Positions 39,185 to 48,281 of a DNA stretch of 64,000 nt are shown here, piece after piece. Source of the stretch: Streptomyces mirabilis (GTDB lineage Bacteria; Actinomycetota; Actinomycetes; Streptomycetales; Streptomycetaceae); contig NZ_JBCJKP010000001.1 of the NCBI RefSeq assembly GCF_039503195.1, positions 7,502,001 to 7,566,000 on the forward strand. The letters are read 5' to 3'. The position numbers and the translations under genes are program-made. Every line of letters starts with the position of its first letter. The first letter of the stretch is position 1. A model generated the notes under the pieces. It was not told the origin of the DNA. It ran no database searches and was given only the letters and a program-made list of their open reading frames with translations.

Positions 39185-39310
39185 TCGCGCCCCGAGGGCG
39201 GCGCGGTCGGGGGGCGTGTGCCCTCTCGTGGCATCGCTTGGTCGGCGGAGCATCCCCGCCGGACCCCGTCGGATCCTTCCGGGATCCGGCGGGATCCGGC
39301 GATGTGATGA

Positions 39311-39374
39311 AGGTGATCAAGCCATCAGCTGAGGTGATGAACCCATCGGTTTGAGGTGATGAGTCCATCGACTG
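39311..39374. repeat. Three 21-22-bp repeats in the whiH–hrdB gap
   Basis: Units start at 39311, 39332 and 39354, each AGGTGATSAR followed by CCATCRG or CCATCGA. The spacing is two helical turns, as expected for a protein bound to one face. Just before them (about 39268-39300) GGGATCCGGC recurs about every 11 bases. The rest of the 450-base gap (39185-39636) is the hrdB promoter region. Confidence 0.7.
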
Positions 39375-39492
39375 ACCTCCTCTGACCGTGTCTGGCCGCT
39401 TTTGGGCACTTATGGGGTGTGACTCGGGCCACGCAGATTGGGCGTAACGCTCTTCGGAACTGCGCGATGACCTAAGAGGTGACAGCCGAGGA

Positions 39493-39520
39493 GGGAATAC
39501 GGACGCCGTTTACGGCGCTG
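39493..39520 (+). promoter_or_regulatory. Candidate SigR-type promoter of hrdB
   Basis: GGGAAT at 39493-39498, 18 bases, then GCTG at 39517-39520 fits the GGGAAT-N18-CGTT shape of SigR promoters only partly at the -10. In S. coelicolor one hrdB promoter is known to be SigR-dependent, which supports the call. Confidence 0.4.
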
Positions 39521-39636
39521 TGCATCTTCCCGGCTCCCGCCCGCGCCGTCGACCCATCCCCAAGTCGGCGGTCGTCGGCTCCTGTCCGCAGTGGACGGGG
39601 CCGGAAGCCGTTTTCCAACGTTCCGAGAGGTTGTTC

Positions 39637-41172
39637 GTGTCGGCCAGCACATCCCGTACGCTCCCGCCGGAGATCGCCGAGTCCGTCTCTGTCATGGCGC
39701 TCATTGAGCGGGGAAAGGCTGAGGGGCAGATCGCCGGCGATGACGTGCGTCGGGCCTTCGAAGCTGACCAGATTCCGGCCACTCAGTGGAAGAACGTACT
39801 GCGCAGCCTCAACCAGATCCTCGAGGAAGAGGGTGTGACGCTGATGGTCAGTGCCGCGGAGCCCAAGCGCACCCGAAAGAGCGTCGCAGCGAAGAGTCCG
39901 GCCAAGCGCACCGCCACCAAGACGGTCGCGGCGAAGACGGTGACCACCAAGAAGGCCACCGCCACCACCGCCCCGGCGGTGCCCATGGCCGACGATCCGG
40001 CTGAGGACGCGTCCGCCAAGAAGGTCGCCGCCAAGAAGACGGTCGCCAAGAAGGCCGTCGCCAAGAAGACGGTCGCCAAGAAGGCCGTCGCCAAGAAGAC
40101 CACCGCCAAGAAGGACGACGTCGAGCTGATCGACGACGAGGCGGTCGAGGAGACCCCGGGCAAGCCCGGTGCCGAGGAGCCCGCCGAGGACGGCGCCCAG
40201 GGCTTCGTCCTGTCCGACGAGGACGAGGACGACGCGCCCGCGCAGCAGGTCGCCGCGGCCGGCGCCACCGCCGACCCGGTCAAGGACTACCTCAAGCAGA
40301 TCGGCAAGGTCCCCCTGCTCAACGCCGAGCAGGAGGTCGAGCTCGCCAAGCGCATCGAGGCGGGCCTGTTCGCCGAGGACAAGCTGGCCAACGCCGACAA
40401 GCTCGCCCCCAAGCTCAAGCGCGAGCTGGAGATCATCGCCGAGGACGGCCGTCGGGCCAAGAACCACCTCCTGGAGGCCAACCTCCGCCTGGTGGTCTCC
40501 CTGGCCAAGCGCTACACCGGCCGCGGCATGCTCTTCCTGGACCTCATCCAGGAGGGCAACCTCGGTCTGATCCGCGCGGTGGAGAAGTTCGACTACACCA
40601 AGGGCTACAAGTTCTCCACGTACGCCACCTGGTGGATCCGTCAGGCGATCACCCGCGCCATGGCCGACCAGGCCCGCACCATCCGTATCCCGGTGCACAT
40701 GGTCGAGGTCATCAACAAGCTCGCGCGCGTGCAGCGTCAGATGCTCCAGGACCTGGGCCGCGAGCCCACCCCGGAGGAGCTGGCGAAGGAACTCGACATG
40801 ACCCCTGAGAAGGTCATCGAGGTTCAGAAGTACGGCCGCGAGCCCATCTCGCTGCACACCCCGCTGGGCGAGGACGGCGACAGCGAGTTCGGTGACCTCA
40901 TCGAGGACTCCGAGGCCGTCGTCCCGGCCGACGCGGTCAGCTTCACGCTCCTCCAGGAGCAGCTGCACTCCGTCCTCGACACTCTGTCCGAGCGCGAGGC
41001 GGGCGTCGTCTCCATGCGTTTCGGTCTCACCGACGGTCAGCCGAAGACCCTCGACGAGATCGGCAAGGTGTACGGCGTCACGCGTGAGCGGATCCGTCAG
41101 ATCGAGTCCAAGACGATGTCGAAGCTGCGCCACCCGTCGCGTTCGCAGGTGCTGCGCGACTACCTCGACTAG
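39637..41172 (+). CDS. hrdB: Principal sigma factor HrdB (sigma-70)
   Basis: 511 aa, the length known for S. coelicolor HrdB. Begins at GTG 39637 behind GAGAGG; the frame is open further upstream but the start is set by the conserved [25 protein letters not shown]. An Ala/Lys-rich region (residues ~70-170) is made of [14 protein letters not shown] repeats. Then region 1.2 [28 protein letters not shown], region 2 [57 protein letters not shown], region 3 and region 4.2 [23 protein letters not shown]. Recognises the vegetative promoters of the cell. Confidence 0.99.
   Translation: MSASTSRTLPPEIAESVSVMALIERGKAEGQIAGDDVRRAFEADQIPATQWKNVLRSLNQILEEEGVTLMVSAAEPKRTRKSVAAKSPAKRTATKTVAAKTVTTKKATATTAPAVPMADDPAEDASAKKVAAKKTVAKKAVAKKTVAKKAVAKKTTAKKDDVELIDDEAVEETPGKPGAEEPAEDGAQGFVLSDEDEDDAPAQQVAAAGATADPVKDYLKQIGKVPLLNAEQEVELAKRIEAGLFAEDKLANADKLAPKLKRELEIIAEDGRRAKNHLLEANLRLVVSLAKRYTGRGMLFLDLIQEGNLGLIRAVEKFDYTKGYKFSTYATWWIRQAITRAMADQARTIRIPVHMVEVINKLARVQRQMLQDLGREPTPEELAKELDMTPEKVIEVQKYGREPISLHTPLGEDGDSEFGDLIEDSEAVVPADAVSFTLLQEQLHSVLDTLSEREAGVVSMRFGLTDGQPKTLDEIGKVYGVTRERIRQIESKTMSKLRHPSRSQVLRDYLD
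40021..40113 (+). repeat. 30-bp tandem repeat in hrdB ([10 protein letters not shown] units)
   Basis: GCCAAGAAGACGGTC and GCCAAGAAGGCCGTC alternate at least five times in frame, encoding [10 protein letters not shown] pentads of the basic region specific to actinobacterial principal sigma factors. Copy number is likely to vary. Confidence 0.85.
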
Positions 41173-41188
41173 GTCTCGACCGTCTGTC

Positions 41189-41228
41189 GCCGAGGGCCCG
41201 GCTCCCGATGGGGAGCCGGGCCCTCGGC
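41189..41228 (+). terminator. Hairpin terminator of hrdB
   Basis: GCCGAGGGCCCGGCTCCC (41189-41206) and its exact complement (41211-41228) form an 18-bp stem with a 4-nt loop, 16 bases after the stop. Confidence 0.95.
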
Positions 41229-41262
41229 GCATGCATGGAGTGCGTACTGCCGTCCGCTGGAT

Positions 41263-41294
41263 CACTCTGGGTTTTCCATGACCATCCCAGAGTG
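41263..41294 (+). promoter_or_regulatory. Inverted repeat in the leader of the trypsin-like gene
   Basis: CACTCTGGG (41263-41271) and CCCAGAGTG (41286-41294), 14-nt loop; the right arm touches the AGGAAA ribosome binding site. It could be an operator or an RNA hairpin occluding translation. Confidence 0.6.
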
Positions 41295-41304
41295 AGGAAA
41301 GCGC

Positions 41305-42123
41305 ATGCGCCGTCCTTTCGCCCCAGTACTGGCCCTTGCGGCCGCCGCGGCCCTCATACCGCTGGCATCCCCCGCCCCGGCCGCGACCGACGACATCGTC
41401 ATCGGGGGCCATCCGGTCGACATCGCCCAGAGCCCGTGGACGGTCGCACTGTCCAGCCGTGACCGGTTCGGGGGAACGCGGGCCGGACAGTTCTGCGGGG
41501 GCGTGGTGATCGGCCCGTCGCTCGTGCTGACTGCGGCCCACTGCCTGAGCCCGCTCGTGCTGGGGGCTCCGCCGCAGCAGATGCGCGACTTGAAGATCAT
41601 CGCGGACCGCACCGACCTGCTGTCCGGCAACGGCAAGGAGATCCCGGTGCGCGACACCTGGGTCAATCCGCAGTACGACGCCGTCACGAACGCCGGTGAC
41701 TTCGCCGTGATCACCCTCGCCTCCCCGCTGCCCCAGAGCTCGGTCATCCGTATGGCCCCCTCAGGGGATCCCGCGTACGCACCCGGCACGGCCGCCACGG
41801 TCTACGGCTGGGGCGATACGACAGGCACCGGCACCTACGCGCTCGGTCTGCGGTCCGCGGGCGTGAACGTACTGTCCGACTCCATCTGCGAGCGTGCGTA
41901 CCCGGGGAGTGAGGACGGAACCTATCAAGCCACTTCCATGGTGTGCGCCGGGGCGGCCGCGGGTGGGCGGGATGCCTGCCAGGGGGACAGCGGCGGCCCG
42001 CTGGTGGCCCAGGGGCGGCTGATCGGCCTTGTGTCGTGGGGCAGCGGCTGTGGGCAGGCCGGAAGCCCCGGGGTCTACACGCGGGTCTCGGACGTCGTCA
42101 AGGCGCTCGGTAAGCGCCGCTGA
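41305..42123 (+). CDS. Secreted trypsin-like serine protease (S1A)
   Basis: 272-aa exported protease. Signal peptide MRRPFAPVLALAAAAALIPLASPAPAA, short propeptide, then mature start IVIGGHPVDIAQSPWTVAL. Catalytic His in LVLTAAHCLS, Asp in AGDFAVITL, Ser in DACQGDSGGPLV. Asp near DACQGDSGG and the GSGCGQAGSPGVYTRVSD end suggest trypsin specificity. ATG 41305 with AGGAAA. An inverted repeat covers the ribosome binding site. It follows the hrdB terminator, so it has its own promoter. Confidence 0.93.
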   Translation: MRRPFAPVLALAAAAALIPLASPAPAATDDIVIGGHPVDIAQSPWTVALSSRDRFGGTRAGQFCGGVVIGPSLVLTAAHCLSPLVLGAPPQQMRDLKIIADRTDLLSGNGKEIPVRDTWVNPQYDAVTNAGDFAVITLASPLPQSSVIRMAPSGDPAYAPGTAATVYGWGDTTGTGTYALGLRSAGVNVLSDSICERAYPGSEDGTYQATSMVCAGAAAGGRDACQGDSGGPLVAQGRLIGLVSWGSGCGQAGSPGVYTRVSDVVKALGKRR

Positions 42124-42511
42124 AGGCGTGGGAGGGATGTGGCACGGACCGCACCGGGTCGCGGATCACGGGGCGCCGGGTGAAGGGAACCAGGTGGCGC
42201 GTGGGGGGACTGATCCGCGCCGGTGACGAAGGGAGGTGCGCTGGAGCGGTACGGACCGGTGGCCCGTCAACGTGCGCCGGAGCGGGCCGGTGGCGCGTGA
42301 AGGTGCGCGGCAAGGGTGTGAACCGGTGACGCGTTGACGTGCCTGAGCCCGGCGCCTGTCGCCTTTGCACGGGGCCGTGAGGCTCCGGGCGGAGGCACAC
42401 CGCACCGCCCGGGAAGCGGTACGCATACGGGCGGCCACCCCGAGTAGCAGGGGTGACCGCCCGTACACCGGCCTATTGCCAGAGCTGGCTCGTCGTCGTT
42501 GACGCGAAGTG
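42124..42511. repeat. Degenerate ~35-bp repeats between convergent genes
   Basis: CCGGTGRCSCGT followed by a GTGCG-like element recurs near 42256, 42287 and 42323; looser copies lie from about 42160. No gene is seen. A terminator for the minus-strand gene lies at the right end. Confidence 0.45.
42427..42465 (-). terminator. Hairpin terminator after the small zinc-ribbon gene
   Basis: ACGGGCGGCCACCCC pairs with GGGGTGACCGCCCGT (14 of 15 positions, ~8-nt loop), about 45 bases past the stop at 42512 on the minus strand. Confidence 0.75.
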
Positions 42512-42742
42512 TCAGCGCTCTTCGTCGTTGGACGTTGCCGGGACCGACGTCAGTCGCTCCGTCTCGTCCTGTATCTCAGCGGCGATCTTCTTGAGTTCCG
42601 GCTCAAACTTGCGCCCGTGGTGGGCGCAGAAGAGCAGTTCACCGCCGCTGAGGAGGACGACGCGCAGATATGCCTGGGCGCCGCAACGGTCGCAGCGGTC
42701 AGCGGCCGTCAGCGGGCTCGCGGGGGTCAGAACAGTAGTCAC
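42512..42742 (-). CDS. Small zinc-ribbon-like protein (DUF7455-type)
   Basis: 76-aa protein: TAADRCDRCGAQAYLRVVLLSGGELLFCAHHGRKFEPELKKIA, a CxxC plus CxxH pattern that would bind one zinc, then a charged helix ending TSNDEER. GTG 42740-42742 follows GAAGAGG. Small proteins of this kind next to hrdB are widespread in actinobacteria; function unknown. It points away from the topoisomerase gene. Confidence 0.85.
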   Translation of the reverse strand: MTTVLTPASPLTAADRCDRCGAQAYLRVVLLSGGELLFCAHHGRKFEPELKKIAAEIQDETERLTSVPATSNDEER

Positions 42743-43182
42743 GTCGCCTCTTCTCTAGCTCGACGAGCTGTCGTACCAGGGTCAACATCCAACCAGGCCG
42801 AAAACGTTCCCGCTCGTGGCTTTTCCTCGAAAAATTCTTCCGGGGCGGCTGTCTGCTGCCGGGTGGCGGCGAATGAGCCGTATTACGTGTCTTTGTGTCT
42901 TACGGGTTCGCGCTGTCTGTCAGGGTCAGCCCTCCCCGGCTGGCTTGCCGGTTGTTCATGAGGACGTGCCCGGAGCCTAAATGGTTCATGCCTGGAAGGG
43001 AACGTGATATGTACTTCACTCCATCGAGGGATCGAACACCCATGCGAGCCTGGACTAGTCTGAGTTCATGCGAGGGTGGCGTTACAACGGCTCTACCAGG
43101 CCTCGGTACCCTCTGAGCGGAGACCGAAGCCGACCCCTTACCCAAAAGGGTCCCACCTGAAATTCAGCGAGGAGCGAACCGC
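42743..43182. other. Divergent intergenic region upstream of the topoisomerase IV B gene
   Basis: 440 bases, clearly richer in A+T than its surroundings. AGCTCGACGAGCT (42757-42769) is a 13-base palindrome next to the small gene. TAGTCT near 43054 may be a -10 box for the topoisomerase gene. No gene is apparent. Confidence 0.5.
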
Positions 43183-45306
43183 GTGACCGCCGACACGTCC
43201 GTGCCGTCCACAGCGTTGCTGACCGGAGCAGACCGGGACGGTTCCAACTACACCGCGCGGCACCTGCTCGTCCTCGAGGGGCTCGAGGCCGTACGCAAGC
43301 GCCCCGGCATGTACATCGGCTCGACCGACAGCCGCGGTCTGATGCACTGCCTGTGGGAGATCATCGACAACTCCGTGGACGAGGCCCTCGGGGGCTACTG
43401 TGACCACATCGAGGTGATCCTGCACGACGACGCCTCGGTGGAGGTGCGCGACAACGGCCGCGGCATCCCGGTCGACGTGGAGCCCAAGACAGGCATGTCG
43501 GGCGTCGAGGTCGTGATGACCAAGCTGCACGCGGGCGGCAAGTTCGGAGGCGGCTCGTACGCGGCCTCCGGCGGTCTGCACGGCGTGGGCGCCTCCGTGG
43601 TGAACGCGCTCTCCGCCCGTCTCGACGTCGAGGTGGACCGTGGTGGCCACACCCACGCGGTGAGCTTCCGGCGCGGCACCCCGGGAGCGTTCAAGGCGGA
43701 CGGTCCCGAGGCCGCCTTCGACGCGAGCAGCGGTCTGCGGAAGCTGAAGCGGATCCCCAAGACCCGCACCGGCACGCGCGTGCGCTACTGGGCCGACCGC
43801 CAGATCTTCCTCAAGGACGCCAAGCTCTCCCTGGAGAACCTGCACCAGCGCGCCCGCCAGACCGCGTTCCTGGTGCCCGGCCTGACCATCGTCGTCCGTG
43901 ACGAATACGGGCTCGGCGAGGGCGGCAGCAAGGGCGAGGAGTCCTTCCGCTTCGACGGCGGCATCAGTGAATTCTGCGAGTACCTGGCCGCCGACAAGCC
44001 CGTCTGCGACGTCCTCCGCTTCTCCGGGCAGGGCACCTTCAAGGAGACCGTCCCGGTCCTGGACGACCACGGACAGATGACGCCCACCGAGGTCACCCGT
44101 GAGCTCGGCGTCGACGTGGCGCTGCGCTGGGGCACCGGTTACGACACGAACCTCAAGTCGTTCGTGAACATCATCGCCACGCCCAAGGGCGGCACCCACG
44201 TCGCCGGCTTCGAGCAGGCCGTCGCCAAGACGATGAACGAGGTGCTGCGGGCCAAGAAGCTGCTGCGGGTCGCCGAGGACGACATCGTCAAGGACGACGC
44301 GCTGGAGGGCCTGACCGCCGTCGTCACCGTGCGCCTCGCGGAGCCGCAGTTCGAGGGGCAGACCAAGGAGGTCCTCGGCACCTCGGCGGCCCGCAGGATC
44401 GTGACGAACGTGGTCTCCAACGAACTCAAGGCCTTCCTGACCACCACGAAGCGGGACGCGGCCGCGCAGGCCCGGGTCGTGATGGAGAAGGCCGTGGCTG
44501 CCGCGCGTACGCGGATCGCGGCCCGTCAGCACAAGGACGCGCAGCGTCGCAAGACGGCCCTCGAGTCCTCCTCGCTGCCCGCCAAGCTCGCGGACTGCCG
44601 CAGCGACGACGTCGAGCGCAGCGAGCTGTTCATCGTCGAGGGAGACTCCGCGCTCGGCACCGCCAAGCTGGCCAGGAACTCCGAGTTCCAAGCGCTGCTG
44701 CCGATTCGCGGCAAGATCCTCAACGTCCAGAAGGCGTCCGTCACGGACATGCTCAAGAACGCCGAGTGCGGTGCGATCATCCAGGTCATAGGGGCCGGGT
44801 CCGGCCGGACGTTCGACATCGACGCAGCGCGGTACGGGAAGATCATCCTGCTCGTCGACGCCGACGTCGACGGTGCGCACATCCGGATTCTGCTGCTGAC
44901 ACTCTTCCAGCGGTACATGCGACCGATGGTCGAGGCGGGGCGGGTGTTCGCGGCGGTGCCGCCACTGCACCGCATCGAGCTGAGCCAGCCCAAGAAGGGC
45001 CAGGACAAGTACGTCTACACGTACTCGGACCGTGAGCTGCGCGAGACGCTGCTGGAGCTGCAGCGCAAGAACGTGCGCTACAAGGACTCGATCCAGCGTT
45101 ACAAGGGTCTTGGCGAGATGGACGCCGATCAGCTGGCGGAGACGACGATGGACCCGCGTCACCGGACGCTGCGGCGGATCAACATCTCCGACCTGGAGGC
45201 GTCCGAGCAGGTGTTTGACCTGCTGATGGGGAACGATGTCGCTCCCCGTAAGGAGTTCATCTCCAGCTCTGCGGCGACGCTGGATCGGTCGCGTATCGAC
45301 GCGTAG
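43183..45306 (+). CDS. parE: DNA topoisomerase IV subunit B (ParE-type, GyrB paralogue)
   Basis: 707-aa type IIA topoisomerase ATPase subunit. GHKL domain: KRPGMYIGST, LWEIIDNSVDEALGGY, VRDNGRGIPVD, GGLHGVGASVVNALS. TOPRIM: LFIVEGDSALGTAK near residue 485 and LVDADVDGAHIRILLL near 557. C-terminal RYKGLGEMDADQLAETTMDP. GTG 43183 follows AGGAG. In Streptomyces this paralogue is the ParE partner of the ParC-like gene, whose end lies at the right edge of the window; gyrase proper is near oriC. Decatenates sister chromosomes. Confidence 0.88.
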   Translation: MTADTSVPSTALLTGADRDGSNYTARHLLVLEGLEAVRKRPGMYIGSTDSRGLMHCLWEIIDNSVDEALGGYCDHIEVILHDDASVEVRDNGRGIPVDVEPKTGMSGVEVVMTKLHAGGKFGGGSYAASGGLHGVGASVVNALSARLDVEVDRGGHTHAVSFRRGTPGAFKADGPEAAFDASSGLRKLKRIPKTRTGTRVRYWADRQIFLKDAKLSLENLHQRARQTAFLVPGLTIVVRDEYGLGEGGSKGEESFRFDGGISEFCEYLAADKPVCDVLRFSGQGTFKETVPVLDDHGQMTPTEVTRELGVDVALRWGTGYDTNLKSFVNIIATPKGGTHVAGFEQAVAKTMNEVLRAKKLLRVAEDDIVKDDALEGLTAVVTVRLAEPQFEGQTKEVLGTSAARRIVTNVVSNELKAFLTTTKRDAAAQARVVMEKAVAAARTRIAARQHKDAQRRKTALESSSLPAKLADCRSDDVERSELFIVEGDSALGTAKLARNSEFQALLPIRGKILNVQKASVTDMLKNAECGAIIQVIGAGSGRTFDIDAARYGKIILLVDADVDGAHIRILLLTLFQRYMRPMVEAGRVFAAVPPLHRIELSQPKKGQDKYVYTYSDRELRETLLELQRKNVRYKDSIQRYKGLGEMDADQLAETTMDPRHRTLRRINISDLEASEQVFDLLMGNDVAPRKEFISSSAATLDRSRIDA

Positions 45307-45823
45307 GCGCTGCGCCGGCGGTGCCGGGTGGCTGTGATGGGTGGCTGTGGTGGGTCGGGGCCGTGGCGGTACCTCGAGCCCGTCGCCGCCGGATCGGACG
45401 TGGGCCGGGCAAGGGAACCGCTGCTCGATCCGGGCGTAAGCGACGGGCTTGCGACGCACCGCCACGGCCCCTTCCGTGGGGGCCCGGCTGCGGGTGCTGG
45501 GTGGTGAGGGTCGCTCGCGCTGTTCCTCGCGAGGCTGGGGACGCCGGTCCGCATGTGCAAGCCCGTCCGGCGTGTGAGGGCGAGGCCGTTCAGGCCGACA
45601 GGGGGGCGTAGCCCCGAGGGATGGGACGGGTAGGGGCGGCGGGGGCGAGAAACGCGGTGGGGGCCTGGGGGGCTCCACCCGTGGGTGGAGGGATGGGGTG
45701 GGTGCGGATCCACCCGCGATCCACCCCGGCTCCGATCTGCTGAGCTGCCGATTTCCGTAGCGTCGAAGGCGTCGACAGCGCTGGCTGTCGGAACCCGCTC
45801 TTTCCTCGCCCACGGAGGTCGTG
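45307..45823. other. Gene-free stretch with hairpins after parE
   Basis: About 515 bases. CTCCACCC-GT-GGGTGGAG (45673-45690) is a tight 8-bp hairpin, followed by GGTGCGGATCCACCC, which can form an alternative pairing with it. No reliable gene on either strand; the right end carries the promoter of the downstream membrane gene. Confidence 0.5.
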
Positions 45824-46348
45824 ATGTCCGGGCTCGTCAATGCCTTGGTGATCCTTGCCGTTGTAGTGCTGGTCATCGCGCGCCAGTTCCGTACGCGCAG
45901 GATCAGCACGGACAGGCGCTGGTGGATCGTGCCCGTCGTCCTGGCCGTGATCGCTCTGCGGGAGCCGGGCCTGATCGACGTCCACCATCGGACCGAGGCG
46001 ATTCTGCTGCTCGGGGCAGAGCTGTTCATCGGGCTGGCCATCGGAGCCGCGTGGGGGTGGACGACACGGATATGGGCGGAGCCGGACGGCTCGGTGTGGA
46101 GCAAGAGCACCAAGGCCAGCGCGGCCGTCTGGGGCGTGGGCATAGCCCTGCGGCTGGGACTGTTCGGCATCGGCGCCCTGCTGGGCGTCCATCAGGACAG
46201 CTCCGCCCTGCTGCTCGCCCTCGCGGCCACTCTGCTGGTCCGCTCCGGGATCCTGGCCTGGCGCTCTCAGTCTCTGTACCCGGCCGTCACGCAGGCGACG
46301 GCGTACGGTGACGACGTGCCCCGGGGCTCGTGGAAGGAGCGCGTGTGA
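45824..46348 (+). CDS. DUF1453-type membrane protein
   Basis: 174 aa with about five hydrophobic segments: GLVNALVILAVVVLVIARQF, RWWIVPVVLAVIALREP, AILLLGAELFIGLAIGAAWGW, AAVWGVGIALRLGLFGIGALLG and ALLLALAATLLVRSG. ATG 45824 is 5 bases after GGAGG; a GTG three bases earlier is less well spaced. Its stop overlaps the GTG of the sensor kinase (GTGA), so it is translated in the same operon and may modulate that kinase; this is inferred. Confidence 0.75.
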   Translation: MSGLVNALVILAVVVLVIARQFRTRRISTDRRWWIVPVVLAVIALREPGLIDVHHRTEAILLLGAELFIGLAIGAAWGWTTRIWAEPDGSVWSKSTKASAAVWGVGIALRLGLFGIGALLGVHQDSSALLLALAATLLVRSGILAWRSQSLYPAVTQATAYGDDVPRGSWKERV

Positions 46349-47496
46349 CGGAGAACGCCTTGAAGCGCTGGCCCTCCCGCGAGGCGCTGTCCCGAGCGGG
46401 AGTGGTCAGGTCCAGGCGTGCGCTCGCCTGGGCCGCGCGCCTCTTCGCCCTCGGCCTGCTCCTGTGGACGACCTTCACGAGCGGCCATCTCGGCGCCTGG
46501 AAGATCGCGGCGGGCGCTCTGGGGGTCCTCGTCTGCGGGCTGGCGGCGTGGGCCTTCTGGCGGACCACGCTCGAACACCGTCTGCTGCCGTCCCTGGCGC
46601 TGCTCGCCCTGCTGCTCGCGATCGCGACGGTGGGAGCGAGCACGGGATTCCGGGTGCCGGCCATCGTCCTGTGGTGCGGGTGCGCCATCAGCGCCATAGA
46701 GAGGTTGCCTCTAGTGGCGGCGCTGCCTGCCACCTCCGTGGCACTGAGCGCGTTCGCGGCGGTCAACAACGACGTCTGGCTGACCACGGCCGCCACCGCC
46801 GGGGGGCTCGCCCTGGCCGGATACGTGCTGCGCCTCGACGCGGAGGCCCGCGGCAGTGCCCAGAGGTTGCTCGCTCAGGAGCGGGCGGCTCGCGTGGCCG
46901 AGGCGGAGTCCGCGGCACTGGCGGAGCGGGCCAGGATCGCGCGGGAGATCCATGACGTCCTGGCGCACAGTCTCTCGGCACAGATGGTGCATCTGGAGGC
47001 GGCCCGGCTGCTGATCGAGCGGGGAGGCGACCGGGAGCAGATCCTCGAGCGGGTCGTGGCGGCACGTGGGATGGCCCGTGAGGGGCTCGCCGAGACCCGG
47101 CAGGCGCTCTCCGCCCTTCGCGGGGAGATGTCCCCGGTGGAGGACTTCCTGAGCGAGCTGGTCGCCACGGCGGACGGCGCCGACATCACCGTCTCGGGTG
47201 AACGGCAGCCGCTGCCCGCCGAGGCCTCGCAGGCGGTGCGCAGGGTGGCGCAGGAAGCCCTGACGAACGTCCGCAAGCATGCGCCGGGCGCCCAGGTCCA
47301 CCTGCGGCTCGAGTACGGCGAGCACGAAGTGACCCTGGGCGTACGGGACTCGGGAGGACCGCCGGGCGAACTCAGCGGTGCGGGGGCCGGGTACGGTCTG
47401 CTGGGCATGCGGGAGCGTGCTGAGCTGCTGGGCGGCTCGTTGGAGGCCGGGCCGGACGAGGAGGGGTTCGTGGTGACGCTGAGGGTGCCCGTATGA
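46345..47496 (+). CDS. NarL-type sensor histidine kinase
   Basis: 383 aa. Several N-terminal membrane helices (residues ~25-150), then HisKA_3: ERARIAREIHDVLAHSLSAQMVHLEAARLL, with the phospho-His in IHDVLAHS, and an HATPase domain with RRVAQEALTNVRKHAP and GAGYGLLGMRERAELLGGSLEAG. No separate periplasmic sensor domain is seen, so sensing is probably within the membrane part. GTG 46345 overlaps the preceding stop; its own stop overlaps the ATG of the regulator. Confidence 0.92.
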   Translation: MTENALKRWPSREALSRAGVVRSRRALAWAARLFALGLLLWTTFTSGHLGAWKIAAGALGVLVCGLAAWAFWRTTLEHRLLPSLALLALLLAIATVGASTGFRVPAIVLWCGCAISAIERLPLVAALPATSVALSAFAAVNNDVWLTTAATAGGLALAGYVLRLDAEARGSAQRLLAQERAARVAEAESAALAERARIAREIHDVLAHSLSAQMVHLEAARLLIERGGDREQILERVVAARGMAREGLAETRQALSALRGEMSPVEDFLSELVATADGADITVSGERQPLPAEASQAVRRVAQEALTNVRKHAPGAQVHLRLEYGEHEVTLGVRDSGGPPGELSGAGAGYGLLGMRERAELLGGSLEAGPDEEGFVVTLRVPV

Positions 47497-48176
47497 CGGA
47501 GGAGGGGACCAGGAAGCCGGCTCGGGTCGTGGTGGCGGACGATCAGACCGTGGTGCGCGAAGGCATTGTGATGCTGCTGGGCCTGCTGCCGGGGATCGAG
47601 GTCGTGGGTGCGGCGGGGGACGGGCACGAGGCCGTGGCGCTGGTGGCCGAGCTCGCCCCGGACGTCGTGCTGATGGACCTGCGCATGCCGCGCTGCGACG
47701 GCGTCGAGGCGACCCGGCGTATTCGCGCTGAGCATCCGGGGACACAGGTCGTCGTGCTCACCACGTACGCGGACGACGAGTCGCTGTTCCCCGCGCTCAG
47801 AGCGGGAGCCCGGGGCTATCTCACGAAGGACGCGGGCGGCGACGAGATCGTGCGCGCGGTGGAAAGCGTGCTGTCCGGGGACGCGGGACTCTCGCCGAGC
47901 ATCCAACGGCGACTGCTGGAGCGGCTGTCGGAGCCGGCGCCCGCGGCCGTTGCGCCCGTGGAGCCGCCCGACGGGCTCACCACGCGGGAGACCGAGGTGC
48001 TGCTGCTGATCGCCGAGGGACTCACCAATCAGGAGATCGCCCGCAGACTGCATGTCTCCCCCGCCACCGTGAAGACCCACATCAACAATCTCTTCGCCAA
48101 GACGGGCCTCAAGGACCGTGCTCAGGCGGTGCGTTACGCCTTTGGGAAAGGTCTCGTACGGCCACCGACGGGATGA
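47493..48176 (+). CDS. NarL/LuxR-type response regulator
   Basis: 227 aa. Receiver domain VVVADDQTVVREGIVMLL with phospho-acceptor Asp in DVVLMDLRMPRCDG, Thr in VVVLTTYAD and Lys in YLTKDAGG. C-terminal LuxR HTH: LTTRETEVLLLIAEGLTNQEIARRLHVSPATVKTHINNLFAKTGLKDRAQAV. ATGA overlap with the kinase gene indicates a cognate pair. The DUF485 and symporter genes that follow in the same direction are plausible targets. Confidence 0.93.
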   Translation: MTEEGTRKPARVVVADDQTVVREGIVMLLGLLPGIEVVGAAGDGHEAVALVAELAPDVVLMDLRMPRCDGVEATRRIRAEHPGTQVVVLTTYADDESLFPALRAGARGYLTKDAGGDEIVRAVESVLSGDAGLSPSIQRRLLERLSEPAPAAVAPVEPPDGLTTRETEVLLLIAEGLTNQEIARRLHVSPATVKTHINNLFAKTGLKDRAQAVRYAFGKGLVRPPTG

Positions 48177-48281
48177 GTCACCTGATGGGGTGAAGAGCGC
48201 GGAGAGAAGAGTCCGGGATCTTCCCGATCTGTCCATCCTTGGGCACGCGGCAGAAAAAGGGTCGCGGACAAGGAGAGTTCG

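Noticed and set aside
43032..43047. SOS-box-like TCGAACACCCATGCGA upstream of parE
   Set aside because: The left half fits but the right half (ATGCG instead of GTTCG) is poor, and this gene is not a known LexA target.
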